DNA of 64,000 nucleotides from Oceanospirillum sp048264105 (lineage in GTDB: Bacteria > Pseudomonadota > Gammaproteobacteria > Pseudomonadales > Halomonadaceae): contig JBLXDJ010000001.1 in NCBI GenBank assembly GCA_048264105.1, forward strand, positions 62,001-126,000, given 5' to 3'. A program made the position numbers and the translations under genes. The stretch's first letter is position 1. Every line of letters starts with the position of its first letter. This document shows positions 52,121-61,033 of the stretch, piece after piece. A model generated the notes under the pieces. That model searched no databases, was not told the DNA's origin, and saw only the letters and a program-made list of their open reading frames with translations.

Positions 52121-52418
52121 GTGACTCTCCTTGCTTGTTAACTAATGTTGTCAATCGGCTGTTGCCATTCGATTAGGTGGTTGGTGCTGACGGGTTGGTC
52201 AGCAACGGGAGAGAGTCTAAAGCAGGGCTACTGACAGCATCCTGTCAGTAGTGTTTGGTGGGTTTGCATTTTTTCGTCTCAGGCGATGCCTTGAGCGGGC
52301 AGAAATTACTCCTGTGACGATTTATTTTCACGGATCTATACCTGTTTACGCCAGGAGTTTGCAGGTAGCTTAGGCGGATGGAAACAGATATCCGAAAACC
52401 GGAATTCAGGAGCGGGTT

Positions 52419-53060
52419 ATGATTGATGTTATGTCTTTAGTCACGATAGGTTTTGCTTTCTTTGTGGTCGCGGTTTCACCGGGGCCTGCGACCTTGTCCA
52501 ACGCAACCCTTGCCATGAGTAAGGGGCGAAAAATCAGTCTGGTTTATGGTGCCGGTCTTTCTACCGGCCTGCTGCTATGGGGCATTGTGGCAGCCAGTGG
52601 CATGGGTGTTGTCCTGCAGGGTTCTTTATATCTGCTGATGGCGCTTAAAGTTCTGGGCGGGTTATACCTGCTGTGGCTGGCTTATCAGATGTTCCGCTCC
52701 TCTTTTCATTCACCGTCGGAGCTCGCGAATAACCAAACCAGCGAAACCGGGCTGGGTAAGTGGTTTCTGCGCGGTTTTATTCTCAACTCATCGAACCCGA
52801 AAACCGTTGTCGCCTGGATGGCGGCTTTGTCAGTGGGGATGAGTGCTAACGATGATCTTATCTCCCTGATCGCGGCGGTGGTGGTCTGCATGCTGGTGGG
52901 CTTTTTCGTCAACGCGATGTATTCCATTCTCTTTTCAATCGATGGAGTGATGAAGGGCTACAGGAAAGTGGGTCACTGGGTCGAGCGGGTAGTGTCAGGT
53001 TTATTTGCTGCTGCGGGTTTAAGCCTCTTGTGGTCGGCGTTTAATCGCAATCCTGCCTGA
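52419..53060 (+). CDS. LysE-family exporter, second copy
   Basis: The 213-residue membrane protein has VAVSPGPATLSNATLAMSKG and FILNSSNPKTVVAWMAALSV, the LysE/RhtB pattern, with about six membrane segments. It is not closely related to the protein at 49793. AGGAG precedes the ATG. The substrate is unknown. Confidence 0.9.
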   Translation: MIDVMSLVTIGFAFFVVAVSPGPATLSNATLAMSKGRKISLVYGAGLSTGLLLWGIVAASGMGVVLQGSLYLLMALKVLGGLYLLWLAYQMFRSSFHSPSELANNQTSETGLGKWFLRGFILNSSNPKTVVAWMAALSVGMSANDDLISLIAAVVVCMLVGFFVNAMYSILFSIDGVMKGYRKVGHWVERVVSGLFAAAGLSLLWSAFNRNPA

Positions 53061-53195
53061 TCACCTTTGTGATCTTCATGGTGTTGATGGGCAAAGCCTA
53101 CAACGCACGGGGTATTCGGCTATCCTGAGTGGCTTTTAGGGTTTTAGATGAAAGTGTTGTTTTGAGGGTGAGTGTCGTTGTGAAAGTGAGTGATT

Positions 53196-53492
53196 ATGCG
53201 TAAATCAGATAAGAAAACCGATAACCAGATTCGTCTTTTTCTGACCGATATCTGCGAAGACTTTATGAAGGATTTCGACGGCTTCCTCTGGCTGACCCAT
53301 GAAGCGGATTACGATAACTTCCCGCAATCGCTACGGATCACCTTTGTCTTTAACCGTCAGGCGCATCTGGATGGCTTTTTGGCCTCTGACGGCTACCCGC
53401 AGCTGATTGCAAAGCTCGAAAAACAGCTGAGCCAGATGAAGATCCGGTTTAAACGGATTCAGGATCAGATGACGTTTACGGTTGAGCAGTAA
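53196..53492 (+). CDS. Small conserved protein of unknown function
   Basis: The ATG at 53196 gives 98 residues starting MRKSDKKTDNQIRLFLTDIC. The frame extends two codons upstream to a GTG. FDGFLWLTHEADYDNFP and FNRQAHLDGFLAS look like a conserved soluble protein; no domain name is certain. It precedes radD by about 100 bp and may be co-expressed. Confidence 0.7.
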   Translation: MRKSDKKTDNQIRLFLTDICEDFMKDFDGFLWLTHEADYDNFPQSLRITFVFNRQAHLDGFLASDGYPQLIAKLEKQLSQMKIRFKRIQDQMTFTVEQ

Positions 53493-53597
53493 AAAGCCAT
53501 TTCTCTGAAATGGCTTGGAACTGAAAATCCATACAGTCTTTTCCTGCGTTCTTTGCTACCATTCCTTCCTCATTCTTCACCTGATATTGCCCTTGCT

Positions 53598-55370
53598 ATG
53601 ACCACGCCTTTCACCCTGCGCCCTTACCAGCAGGAAGCCGTTGATGCCACGATAAAACACTTCCGTAAGTCCAATGAGGCAGCGGTTATTGTGCTGCCCA
53701 CCGGTGCCGGTAAAAGTCTGGTGATTGCAGAGCTGGCACGGCTGGCGCGGCGTAAAATTCTGGTGCTGACCCACGTTAAAGAGCTGGTGGAGCAGAATCA
53801 CGCCAAGTACCAGAGCTACGGTCTGACCGGTGGGATCTTCTCGGCGGGTTTAAAGCGTCGGGAGAGCGAGCATCAGGTCACCTTTGCCAGTGTGCAGTCG
53901 GTGTCGGCTAATCTGGATCAGTTTCAGCACGAATACTCCCTGATCATTATCGATGAGTGTCATCGGGTCAGCGGCGAGGATACCAGTCAGTATCAGCGCA
54001 TTATTGAACAGCTGCGGGAGAAAAATCCGGCGTTAAAGGTGTTGGGTCTGACCGCAACCCCTTACCGGCTGGGCATGGGCTGGATCTACAAATACCACTA
54101 TCGGGGCTTTGTCCGCAGCGAGGACGATAAACCCTTCCAACACTGCATCTACGAGTTGCCGTTAAGCTATATGATTCATCGCGGCTTTCTGACCAAGCCG
54201 GATCTGGTGGATGCGGCGGTGGCGCAGTATGACTTCTCGGCGCTGGCGCAGAACAGCTTTGGCGAATACGCCGAGAAGGACGTCAACCAGCTGTTAAGTA
54301 AGCATCAGCGGGTAACCCGATCCATTATCGAGCAGGTGATGGAGCAGGCAGCCAAACGCAAAGCGGTGATGATTTTTGCAGCCACTGTTGATCACGCCAA
54401 AGAGATTACCGGTTACCTGCCTGCCTCCCAAACCGCCCTGATTACCGGCGCGACGGATCTTAAAACCCGTGATGATCTGATTAGCCATTTCAAACAACGT
54501 CAGCTGAAATATCTGGTTAATGTTTCCGTGCTGACCACGGGCTTTGATGCGCCCCATGTGGATTTTATCGCCATTTTGCGTCCTACCCAGTCGGTGAGTC
54601 TGTATCAGCAGATTGTTGGCCGTGGCCTGCGGCTGGATGAGGGCAAAACCGATTGTCTGGTGATCGATTACGCCGGTAATAACGTCAATCTGCATCATCC
54701 GGAAGTGGGGGAGAAGAAACCCAATCCCGACAGCGAGCCGGTTCAGGTGTTTTGCCCCGGTTGCGGTTTTGCCAATATCTTCTGGGGCAAAAAGGATTCT
54801 CAGGGCCAGGTGATTGAGCACTATGGCCGCCGTTGTCAGGGGCTGCTAGGCCTTGGTGATGACGGTGAACCCATAAACAGTGATCAGCCACCGGTGCAGT
54901 GCGATTACCGTTTCCGTTTTAAAGAGTGTCAGCACTGTGGTGCAGAAAACGATATCGCCGCCCGCAAATGCCATCAGTGTCAGACCGCGATTATCGACCC
55001 GGACGATAAACTGAAAGACGCTCTGAAACTGAAAGATGCCATGGTGATCCGCTGTTCCGGTATCAGCCTGTCGGCCAATGCCGGCAAGCTGAAAATCACC
55101 TACCACGGTGAAGAAGGCGAAGAGCTGACCGAATCCTTCGACTTTGCCAAACCTGCGCAACGGGCGGTGTTTAACCGTTTGTTTGGCCGACGCTTGGCCA
55201 ACAGTCAGGCTCCGGTGAGTTTTGAAAAAATCGACGAGGTGATGAAAATTCAGCACCTGTTAAGTGCACCGGATTTTGTTATCGGCCGCAAACAGAAACA
55301 CTGGTGGCAGGTGCAGGAACGCATCTTTGATTATCAGGGAGCCTATCGAAAGGCGAATGAATTGAGGTAA
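53598..55370 (+). CDS. radD: RadD-type DEAD/DEAH helicase
   Basis: The ATG at 53598 (MTTPFTLRPYQQEAVDAT) matches the E. coli RadD/YejH start; an in-frame TTG at 53553 is not needed. The 590-residue protein has Walker A LPTGAGKS, DECHRVSG (DECH), LGLTATPYRL, and the motif VI region QIVGRGLRL. A zinc-finger region has CPGCGFANIFWG, CQHCGAENDIAARKCHQCQ. RadD acts with RecA and SSB in repair of DNA breaks and crossover processing (known for E. coli). Confidence 0.93.
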   Translation: MTTPFTLRPYQQEAVDATIKHFRKSNEAAVIVLPTGAGKSLVIAELARLARRKILVLTHVKELVEQNHAKYQSYGLTGGIFSAGLKRRESEHQVTFASVQSVSANLDQFQHEYSLIIIDECHRVSGEDTSQYQRIIEQLREKNPALKVLGLTATPYRLGMGWIYKYHYRGFVRSEDDKPFQHCIYELPLSYMIHRGFLTKPDLVDAAVAQYDFSALAQNSFGEYAEKDVNQLLSKHQRVTRSIIEQVMEQAAKRKAVMIFAATVDHAKEITGYLPASQTALITGATDLKTRDDLISHFKQRQLKYLVNVSVLTTGFDAPHVDFIAILRPTQSVSLYQQIVGRGLRLDEGKTDCLVIDYAGNNVNLHHPEVGEKKPNPDSEPVQVFCPGCGFANIFWGKKDSQGQVIEHYGRRCQGLLGLGDDGEPINSDQPPVQCDYRFRFKECQHCGAENDIAARKCHQCQTAIIDPDDKLKDALKLKDAMVIRCSGISLSANAGKLKITYHGEEGEELTESFDFAKPAQRAVFNRLFGRRLANSQAPVSFEKIDEVMKIQHLLSAPDFVIGRKQKHWWQVQERIFDYQGAYRKANELR

Positions 55371-55411
55371 ACCGCTTGGTTTCTGATAGCGCAGGTAAGT
55401 TTATTTTTGTT

Positions 55412-55434
55412 GGTAGCATGGGTTCCGTGCTACC
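55412..55434. promoter_or_regulatory. Inverted repeat before higBA, candidate HigA operator
   Basis: GGTAGCA (55412-55418) pairs with TGCTACC (55428-55434) around 9 nt and ends 8 bp before the higB start, where the antitoxin would be expected to autoregulate. Confidence 0.6.
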
Positions 55435-55442
55435 GTTATATC

Positions 55443-55736
55443 ATGATCGTAAACTTCAAAGATAAAGCAGTTGAAGATCTTTTTAACGGTGTCAGTAGCA
55501 GGGCGGTCAGGAAACTTTGTCCGCAGTCGCTATGGAAAACCGCATCAAGGAAACTGGATTTGCTTGATTCTGTCTCTCAGCTGGATGAGTTAAAAATTCC
55601 GCCCGGTAATCGTCTGGAAGCCCTTTCAGGTGATAGGTCGGGGCAGTACAGTATTCGAATTAATGGTCAGTTCAGGCTTTGTTTTCGTTGGACAGAAGTG
55701 GGTCCTGCGGATGTTGAGCTGGTGGATTACCATTAA
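55443..55736 (+). CDS. higB: HigB-type toxin (RelE/ParE superfamily)
   Basis: The ATG at 55443 (MIVNFKDKAVEDLFNG) gives 97 residues; the upstream frame is not supported. LDLLDSVSQLDELKIPPGNR, LEALSGDRSGQYSIRINGQFRLCF and the acidic end VELVDYH are the HigB pattern of ribosome-dependent mRNA endonucleases. Toxin first, antitoxin second is the usual Hig order. Confidence 0.93.
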   Translation: MIVNFKDKAVEDLFNGVSSRAVRKLCPQSLWKTASRKLDLLDSVSQLDELKIPPGNRLEALSGDRSGQYSIRINGQFRLCFRWTEVGPADVELVDYH

Positions 55737-55747
55737 AGGAGCGCGCT

Positions 55748-56065
55748 ATGGTTCGCATACCTGAGCAACGTGAGCCAACGCATCCCGGTGAGATGTTGTT
55801 GGAAGAGTTTCTTAATCCGATGCAGATAACTCAGCGGGAGTTGGCTGACGCTATCCATGTGCCCTATCAGCGGGTGAATGAGATGATCAATGGCAAGCGA
55901 GGTGTTACGCCCAGTACCGCATTACGTTTGAGCCGTTTTTTCGGGACAACACCTGATTTCTGGCTTAACCTGCAAACCCGATGGGATTTGTATCGGGTAG
56001 AACAACAGGAGCGTGAGTCTCTGGAGCGTATTCATCGGCATCGTCCGATGTTGCAGACCGCCTGA
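55748..56065 (+). CDS. higA: HigA antitoxin
   Basis: The 105-residue protein has an N-terminal extension (REPTHPGEMLLEEFLNPM) and an XRE helix-turn-helix (MQITQRELADAIHVPYQRVN, about 25-44) ending FFGTTPDFWLNLQTRWDLY, typical of HigA. AAAGGAG precedes the ATG, 11 bp after higB. Confidence 0.94.
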   Translation: MVRIPEQREPTHPGEMLLEEFLNPMQITQRELADAIHVPYQRVNEMINGKRGVTPSTALRLSRFFGTTPDFWLNLQTRWDLYRVEQQERESLERIHRHRPMLQTA

Positions 56066-56088
56066 GTCACTTCATTCCGGCACTAAAG

Positions 56089-56135
56089 AGCCCGCTGCAG
56101 GATGACGCAAACCGTCATACTGCAGCGGGCTTTTT
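56089..56135 (+). terminator. Terminator after higBA
   Basis: AGCCCGCTGCAG and CTGCAGCGGGCT form a 12-bp stem with an additional internal ATGACG/CGTCAT stem, followed by T. Confidence 0.9.
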
Positions 56136-56161
56136 GATGCTTCTGGTCTGAGGAGCGGGTA

Positions 56162-56860
56162 TCAGATACCCAGATCCTTCATCAGATCATCATGATCGGT
56201 ATTGGCGTGAGCTTCACTGTTCTTGCTGCTGCCGGTCTGTTGCGGGTTGTCCGCCAGAATATCATCCGGGCTTTCCAGCTCGTCCTCATCAAAGTCATGC
56301 AGTTTGATGAACTCAGTTTTGTCCATGGACAGCTCAAGGTAGAAGATGTTGTTGTCTTCGGTATTGAAGGTCACACGGCGGGACTGAGGCTGATCCAGCG
56401 TGGTGTTCACCGAGATCTGCACCTGCTTGTTGATCGCCATCATCTTAGGCTGGCTCTGGGTGATGGAGGTTTTCAGCTGATGGCGTACCTTGTTGGTAAA
56501 GTCACCCACGATCTGGTTCATAATTTCGCCCATCACGTTGCCGACCTCATCAGAGGTGTGGAACTGTGCCAGTTCATTTTCCGGCATGCCCATGCTCAGC
56601 AGATACTTGCGGTAGATCTCCATGGCAGATTCTGCCGTGAAGTTGATGATCACCAGACCGGAGAAGCCGCCATCAAACAGTACAAAACAACCGATATCCG
56701 GGCGCAGACAGGTTTTGTTGATCTTCTGCACCATAGGGGAGTAATCAACTTTATCGTTACCGGTGTTGCCCAGAACTTCGGTGACAGAGTGGCAAAGAAT
56801 CAGTAGCACTTCTTCGGTGGTGATAGCGCGGGAGCGCTTGGCAGTGGCAATTTTAGTCAC
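56162..56860 (-). CDS. DUF3334-family protein
   Basis: The 232-residue protein has RPDIGCFVLFDGGFSGLVII, SDEVGNVMGEIMNQIVGDFT, which resembles CheX/CheC phosphatase-like helices, and QSRRVTFNTEDNNIFYLEL. DUF3334 proteins are conserved in marine gammaproteobacteria; a chemotaxis or flagellar-related role is suggested only by the CheX-like motif. The C-terminus is acidic and low in complexity. Confidence 0.9.
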   Translation of the reverse strand: MTKIATAKRSRAITTEEVLLILCHSVTEVLGNTGNDKVDYSPMVQKINKTCLRPDIGCFVLFDGGFSGLVIINFTAESAMEIYRKYLLSMGMPENELAQFHTSDEVGNVMGEIMNQIVGDFTNKVRHQLKTSITQSQPKMMAINKQVQISVNTTLDQPQSRRVTFNTEDNNIFYLELSMDKTEFIKLHDFDEDELESPDDILADNPQQTGSSKNSEAHANTDHDDLMKDLGI

Positions 56861-57152
56861 GGTAAACCTCTTATTTTGATCTGAGCTATAAATCAGCTAA
56901 TTAATGAATCTTACTCACTTTCCGAATTGAATTCATATAGAACTTTAATAATGCATTATTAGACTGAGCCAGATCATTGGGATGAGGGCTGTTTCAGTCT
57001 GATCGCAGCGATTGAGATGCTATTTAATAGGGCGGTGGAGGCGGATCTGCTAAGATCGCTCCTTCCGGCAAGCCTCTGCTCTCCTGTTGTTGCTGACGCA
57101 GGACATCCGGGTTTTCGCCCTCTGAATTATCCCCCTGATACTAGGATCTATT

Positions 57153-57632
57153 TTGACCAATAATGCTATTTTGCGCCGCTTACGTTACACCTTTGATCTG
57201 AAAGATAGTGCTGTCGTTGATATTTTTGCTCTGGCCGATGCGGTTGTCACCCGTGAACAGGTTGCCGCCTGGCTGAAAAGAGATGGCGATAAAGAGTTTG
57301 TGTCGCTTAACGATACGCTGTTTGCTCAGTTTCTGAATGGTTTTATCAACCTGGAGCGTGGCAAGCGCGAAGGTGAGCAGCCGGAACCGGAAAAGCGTCT
57401 GAACAACAATATGGTGTTTCAGAAGCTGCGTATTGCGCTCAACCTGAAAGCGGAAGATATTCTGGCGATCCTGCTGCTGGCGGATTTCAGTCTGAGCAAG
57501 CATGAGCTGAGCGCTTTTTTCCGCAAGCCGGACAACAAGCATTATCGTGAGTGCAAGGATCAGGTGCTGCGTAATTTCCTGATGGGGCTGCAGTCTCAGC
57601 AACGTCCGGGCAGTCCGCAACAGGATGATTAA
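57153..57632 (+). CDS. yehS: YehS (DUF1456) family protein
   Basis: The start is TTG at 57153 with AGGA 6 nt upstream; 159 residues. Two DUF1456 repeats are visible: NNAILRRLRYTFDLKDSAVV and NNMVFQKLRIALNLKAEDIL, each followed by a helix pair ending VSLNDTLFAQFLNGF or YRECKDQVLRNFLMGL. Conserved, function unknown. Confidence 0.93.
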   Translation: MTNNAILRRLRYTFDLKDSAVVDIFALADAVVTREQVAAWLKRDGDKEFVSLNDTLFAQFLNGFINLERGKREGEQPEPEKRLNNNMVFQKLRIALNLKAEDILAILLLADFSLSKHELSAFFRKPDNKHYRECKDQVLRNFLMGLQSQQRPGSPQQDD

Positions 57633-57731
57633 CCTCTGCGGCAGATCATCCTTTGATCCCGACAGACGGTTTACTGTTAAAACCTTGCTAGAATAACAAC
57701 CGGATTAGTCACTGCTTATGGGGAGTTTGGC

Positions 57732-59066
57732 GTGCAGCGCACTCATGTCACTTTATTACTGTCGGTTCTGACAGGTTTAGGGATTTTCTACGGTACAGAT
57801 CTGGAACTGCAGTTGCGGATCGGTCTGGCGATTCTGGCTTCTGTTGCCCTGTTATGGATGACGGAAACCTTCCATATCACGGTCACCGCCCTTTTGGTGC
57901 CGATTCTTGCCGTGGTACTGGGTGTGTTCAATGTCGCGGAGGCGATGAAGAACTTCGCCAATCCGATTATCTTCCTGTTTCTGGGGGGCTTTGCTTTAGC
58001 ATCCGCCCTGCATAAACAGCAGCTGGATGAGCGTATCGCAGGACTTGTGATTCGGGCGGCCAAAGGCAAAATGCTGGTGGCCAGTGTGCTGCTGTTTTTT
58101 ACGGCCGCTTTTGTTTCCATGTGGATCTCTAACACGGCGACCACCGCTATGATGCTGCCGCTGGCGCTGGGTATGCTCAGCCGCTTGCCCTACGAACAGA
58201 ACCGTAACACCTACTGGTTTGTACTTCTCGGGGTGGCTTACTCTGCCAATATCGGCGGCATCGGTACTTTGGTTGGCAGCCCGCCCAATGCCATTGCAGC
58301 TGCAGCCGTTGGTATCAGTTTTGCCGAGTGGATGAAGATCGGTATTCCGGCGGTGCTGCTGATGTTCCCGATTATGCTGGCGCTGTTGTGGCTGGTGTTC
58401 CGTCCGGATCTGTCCCGTAAGTTTGAGATGGATAACGATGCTAAGCCGATGGGGACAGAGCAGTGGCTGACGCTGGGTGTTTTTCTGATTACCGTTGCCC
58501 TGTGGTTGTTCAGCAAGCCGGTGTCTCAGTTGATCGGTATCAGTAAAGGCTTTGATGCCATGGTGGCGCTGTTTGCCATTGTGCTGCTTTGTGCTCTTAA
58601 ACTGGTGAACTGGAAGGATGTTGAGCAATCTGCGGACTGGGGTGTATTGCTGCTGTTTGGTGGTGGTCTGACCCTGTCAGCAGTACTGAAAACCACCGGA
58701 ACCAGTGTCTTTCTGGCGGAGTCGATCAGCACTTTTCTGGAAGGTGCGCCGCTGATTATCTTTATGCTGGTGATTACCGCCTTTGTGGTGATGCTGACGG
58801 AGATCGCCAGTAATACCGCCAGTAGCGCCTTGCTGGTGCCGATCTTTGTTTCGATCGCTCAGGCGATGGGGCTGTCGCCGGTGGTGCTGGCTGCGGTGAT
58901 TGCGGTATCGGCGTCCTGCGCCTTTATGCTGCCGGTAGCAACGCCACCAAACGCGATTGTTTTTGGTTCTGGTTATGTACCGCAAACCCAGATGATGCGT
59001 GCCGGTGCTCTGCTCAATGTCACCATGATTGGTCTGATCGGTGTGGCCAGCTGGGTGATGCTGTAA
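57732..59066 (+). CDS. SLC13 (DASS) family anion:sodium symporter
   Basis: The start is GTG at 57732 with GGGGAG upstream; 444 residues. Two SNT-type signatures (SMWISNTATTAMMLPLALGM and MLTEIASNTASSALLVPIFV) and MLPVATPPNAIVFGSG are those of dicarboxylate/sulfate symporters. About eleven membrane segments. It probably imports a di- or tricarboxylate with sodium. The stop falls in a tandem repeat (59061-59120). Confidence 0.92.
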   Translation: MQRTHVTLLLSVLTGLGIFYGTDLELQLRIGLAILASVALLWMTETFHITVTALLVPILAVVLGVFNVAEAMKNFANPIIFLFLGGFALASALHKQQLDERIAGLVIRAAKGKMLVASVLLFFTAAFVSMWISNTATTAMMLPLALGMLSRLPYEQNRNTYWFVLLGVAYSANIGGIGTLVGSPPNAIAAAAVGISFAEWMKIGIPAVLLMFPIMLALLWLVFRPDLSRKFEMDNDAKPMGTEQWLTLGVFLITVALWLFSKPVSQLIGISKGFDAMVALFAIVLLCALKLVNWKDVEQSADWGVLLLFGGGLTLSAVLKTTGTSVFLAESISTFLEGAPLIIFMLVITAFVVMLTEIASNTASSALLVPIFVSIAQAMGLSPVVLAAVIAVSASCAFMLPVATPPNAIVFGSGYVPQTQMMRAGALLNVTMIGLIGVASWVML

Positions 59067-59120
59067 GCCCTGAGCGATGCCATAAGCCCTGAGCGAAACT
59101 GTAGGCCTTGAGCGATAAAG
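59061..59120 (+). repeat. 18-22 bp tandem repeat across the SLC13 stop
   Basis: CTGTAAGCCCTGAGCGATGC (59061), CATAAGCCCTGAGCGAAA (59081) and CTGTAGGCCTTGAGCGATAA (59099) are adjacent; the TAA of the first is the stop codon, and each later copy also has TAA or TAG. Confidence 0.9.
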
Positions 59121-59148
59121 CTTAGACATTTAAAGCCCGGACATAAAA

Positions 59149-59200
59149 AAACGGAGCGCTAATCTAGCCCTGGGGCTTAGGTCGGCGCTCCGTTTCTTTT
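59149..59200. terminator. Terminator between SLC13 and DUF3461 genes
   Basis: AAACGGAGCGC (59149-59159) pairs with GCGCTCCGTTT (59185-59195) around 25 nt, with T-rich DNA beyond. Confidence 0.8.
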
Positions 59201-59278
59201 TGTGGGGGCGTTTTAGCAAAGCGACACCAAGGTGCTGATCCTTGCTAAAACTGGCCGGCAATCCGGATCGGCAGCCTG

Positions 59279-59671
59279 TTACAGCTCTTCGATCTGGCGA
59301 CGGATATCGGAAATCTTGCGTTGTACCACTTTTTCCAGATGCTCGATCTCTTCCAGCAGAAGCTCTTTTTTGTCTTCTACCTTCTGTTCGGTCGCAACCA
59401 GTTTCTCAAGCTCATCTACCGCATGCAGATAGATTGCCGATGGCTCAGTGGTCGGGCGGTAGGTTACCAGCCCTTCATTCACGCGGCGGTCTTTATGAAC
59501 GCGCGGGAACTTAAATTTTTTGCTTTTGGCAAACCAGTCACCGTGGTGACGCTGGAAATAGATCTTCAGAATGTCGTGGTCACCCTCGGTGCGGGAGGTG
59601 AATTTTTCGATATCACGGACATTCTCGATACCCATTTTCTTCAGGGTTTCAAAGCTGTCTTCCATACTCAT
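59279..59671 (-). CDS. DUF3461-family protein
   Basis: The ATG at 59671 (MSMEDSFETLKKMG) has AGGAAG 6 nt upstream; 130 residues. The family features are VRDIEKFTSRTEGDHDILKI, YFQRHHGDWFAKSKKFKFPR, and a C-terminal coiled coil (LEKLVATEQKVEDKKELLLE). Cytosolic, conserved in gammaproteobacteria, function unknown. Confidence 0.9.
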   Translation of the reverse strand: MSMEDSFETLKKMGIENVRDIEKFTSRTEGDHDILKIYFQRHHGDWFAKSKKFKFPRVHKDRRVNEGLVTYRPTTEPSAIYLHAVDELEKLVATEQKVEDKKELLLEEIEHLEKVVQRKISDIRRQIEEL

Positions 59672-60007
59672 GGCAACTTCCTTTAAGTCGGCAGGAAAAA
59701 CAAAGAAACACCTGATTAAGCATGGCCCCGAACCATAATCCTGAAAGGTCAAAGCGTTAATCAGCAGTGTTTAAGAGTAAACTTTAGTCTAGGGTGGGAT
59801 TCTAGCTCAGCTGAGTCAGGCTTTCTAATGAATAGGCGACATTTTCTTTAACGGAAATGACATTTGGTGTTTTTGCCTGTAAGCCCCGTATTTGTTGGTC
59901 TCTGAGGGCTATTTGAAGGGGCTGAAATAGTGGATATTCTTAGCGGGAGAAACCCTCGTTACCTTGGTTAAACCTAAGGTAACGAAGGTTACATTTTAGC
60001 CGGAGAT
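59672..60007. other. 336-bp intergenic region with long hairpin
   Basis: No gene is supported. CGTTACCTT (59957-59965) pairs with AAGGTAACG (59976-59984) around an inner GGTT/AACC stem, 24 bp from the PRPP-synthetase-like stop. It has no U run on the minus strand, so it is an unusual terminator or stabiliser. The rest holds the promoter of the DUF3461 gene. Confidence 0.55.
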
Positions 60008-60904
60008 TCAGGCGGTTTCCGGCTGCATTTTACTGACCGCATCAGCCAGTGCCGGAGCCATATCGATGGCATTACTGACATGATGAACCGTGTTGCAGGT
60101 GACCACCTGAGCAACGTGAGCTGCCTGCATCTGCTGGTAGGCTTCATCGGCAAACAGGCCGTGGGTGCCGATGCAGATCACCTTCTGCATACCGGCGGTC
60201 TGCAGATGCTGGATGGTTTCGATCATGGTGCGTCCGCTGGAGATAATATCGTCCACCAGAACCGGCGTATGCTCGCTGTAGCGCTCCACATGGGGCAGGG
60301 AGACGGACACATCCCGGTCGCCATGGCGCTCTTTCAGCAGCACTTCAAAAGGCGCATCGGCCATGCGGGCGACTTCTGCAACCCACTGTTCACTTTCGAT
60401 ATCCGGGCCGATCAGCAGGGGCTTTTTCACATTCTGGCTGATCCAGTGGGCAACGGATTCTGCCGACGCTACCACCTGGCTGCTGATGCTGTAGATCTCA
60501 TCCAGTGAGTTATAACGGTGCAGGTGCGGGTCAACGGTGATCAGGTGGTCGAAGCTCTGGCTGATCAGGCGGGCAAACCAGATGGAGGTGATGCACTCAC
60601 CGTCATGGAAGCGTTTGTCCTGACGCATATAGGCCAGATAGGGGGCGATCAGAACCACCTTGCGGGCACCCATCTCTTTCAGGGTTTCGGCCAGATAGAT
60701 CAGGGGCAGAAACTTCTCGTCCGGCTGGTACAGGGTACACAGCACAAGGGCGACACGGTCCTTAACCGGTGTCTTAACCTGCAGATAGCTTTCGCCATCG
60801 GGGAAGCGGCGTTGGTTCAGCTGGCCCTCTTCGGCGTTCAGTTGCTGGATCAGGCCGGTTTTCAGGCTGCTGGCGTCGTTCAGGTCAAATAAAATCGGAG
60901 TCAT
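60008..60904 (-). CDS. PRPP synthetase-family protein (divergent)
   Basis: The 298-residue protein has the two-domain phosphoribosyltransferase-like layout of PRPP synthetases: RRFPDGESYLQVKTPVKDR, YMRQDKRFHDGECI, a TVDPHLHRYNSLDEIY segment where classical enzymes have DLHAxQIQGFF, and the PRPP loop VLVDDIISSGRTMIETI. It may make or use PRPP. It is next to and downstream of a phosphorylase-family gene, so it may act on the phosphorylated sugar product (inference). Confidence 0.85.
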   Translation of the reverse strand: MTPILFDLNDASSLKTGLIQQLNAEEGQLNQRRFPDGESYLQVKTPVKDRVALVLCTLYQPDEKFLPLIYLAETLKEMGARKVVLIAPYLAYMRQDKRFHDGECITSIWFARLISQSFDHLITVDPHLHRYNSLDEIYSISSQVVASAESVAHWISQNVKKPLLIGPDIESEQWVAEVARMADAPFEVLLKERHGDRDVSVSLPHVERYSEHTPVLVDDIISSGRTMIETIQHLQTAGMQKVICIGTHGLFADEAYQQMQAAHVAQVVTCNTVHHVSNAIDMAPALADAVSKMQPETA

Positions 60905-61033
60905 AAATCAGCGCTTTTTGGTTGTGTCTGCCCGTTGGTTAAGGCCGGGCAGGATGTTTCTTTTTATGATGGTCTGGTTATTGCCGTTGGCTAATAACGG
61001 TCTGGTTTCCACTATCGGTTGCGGTATCGCAAC

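Noticed and set aside
60955..61025. Repeated GGTCTGGTT between the PRPP-synthetase-like gene and the phosphorylase gene, considered as another stop-associated tandem repeat
   Set aside because: The two units match over only about 9 bp and then diverge, so it is too weak to count.
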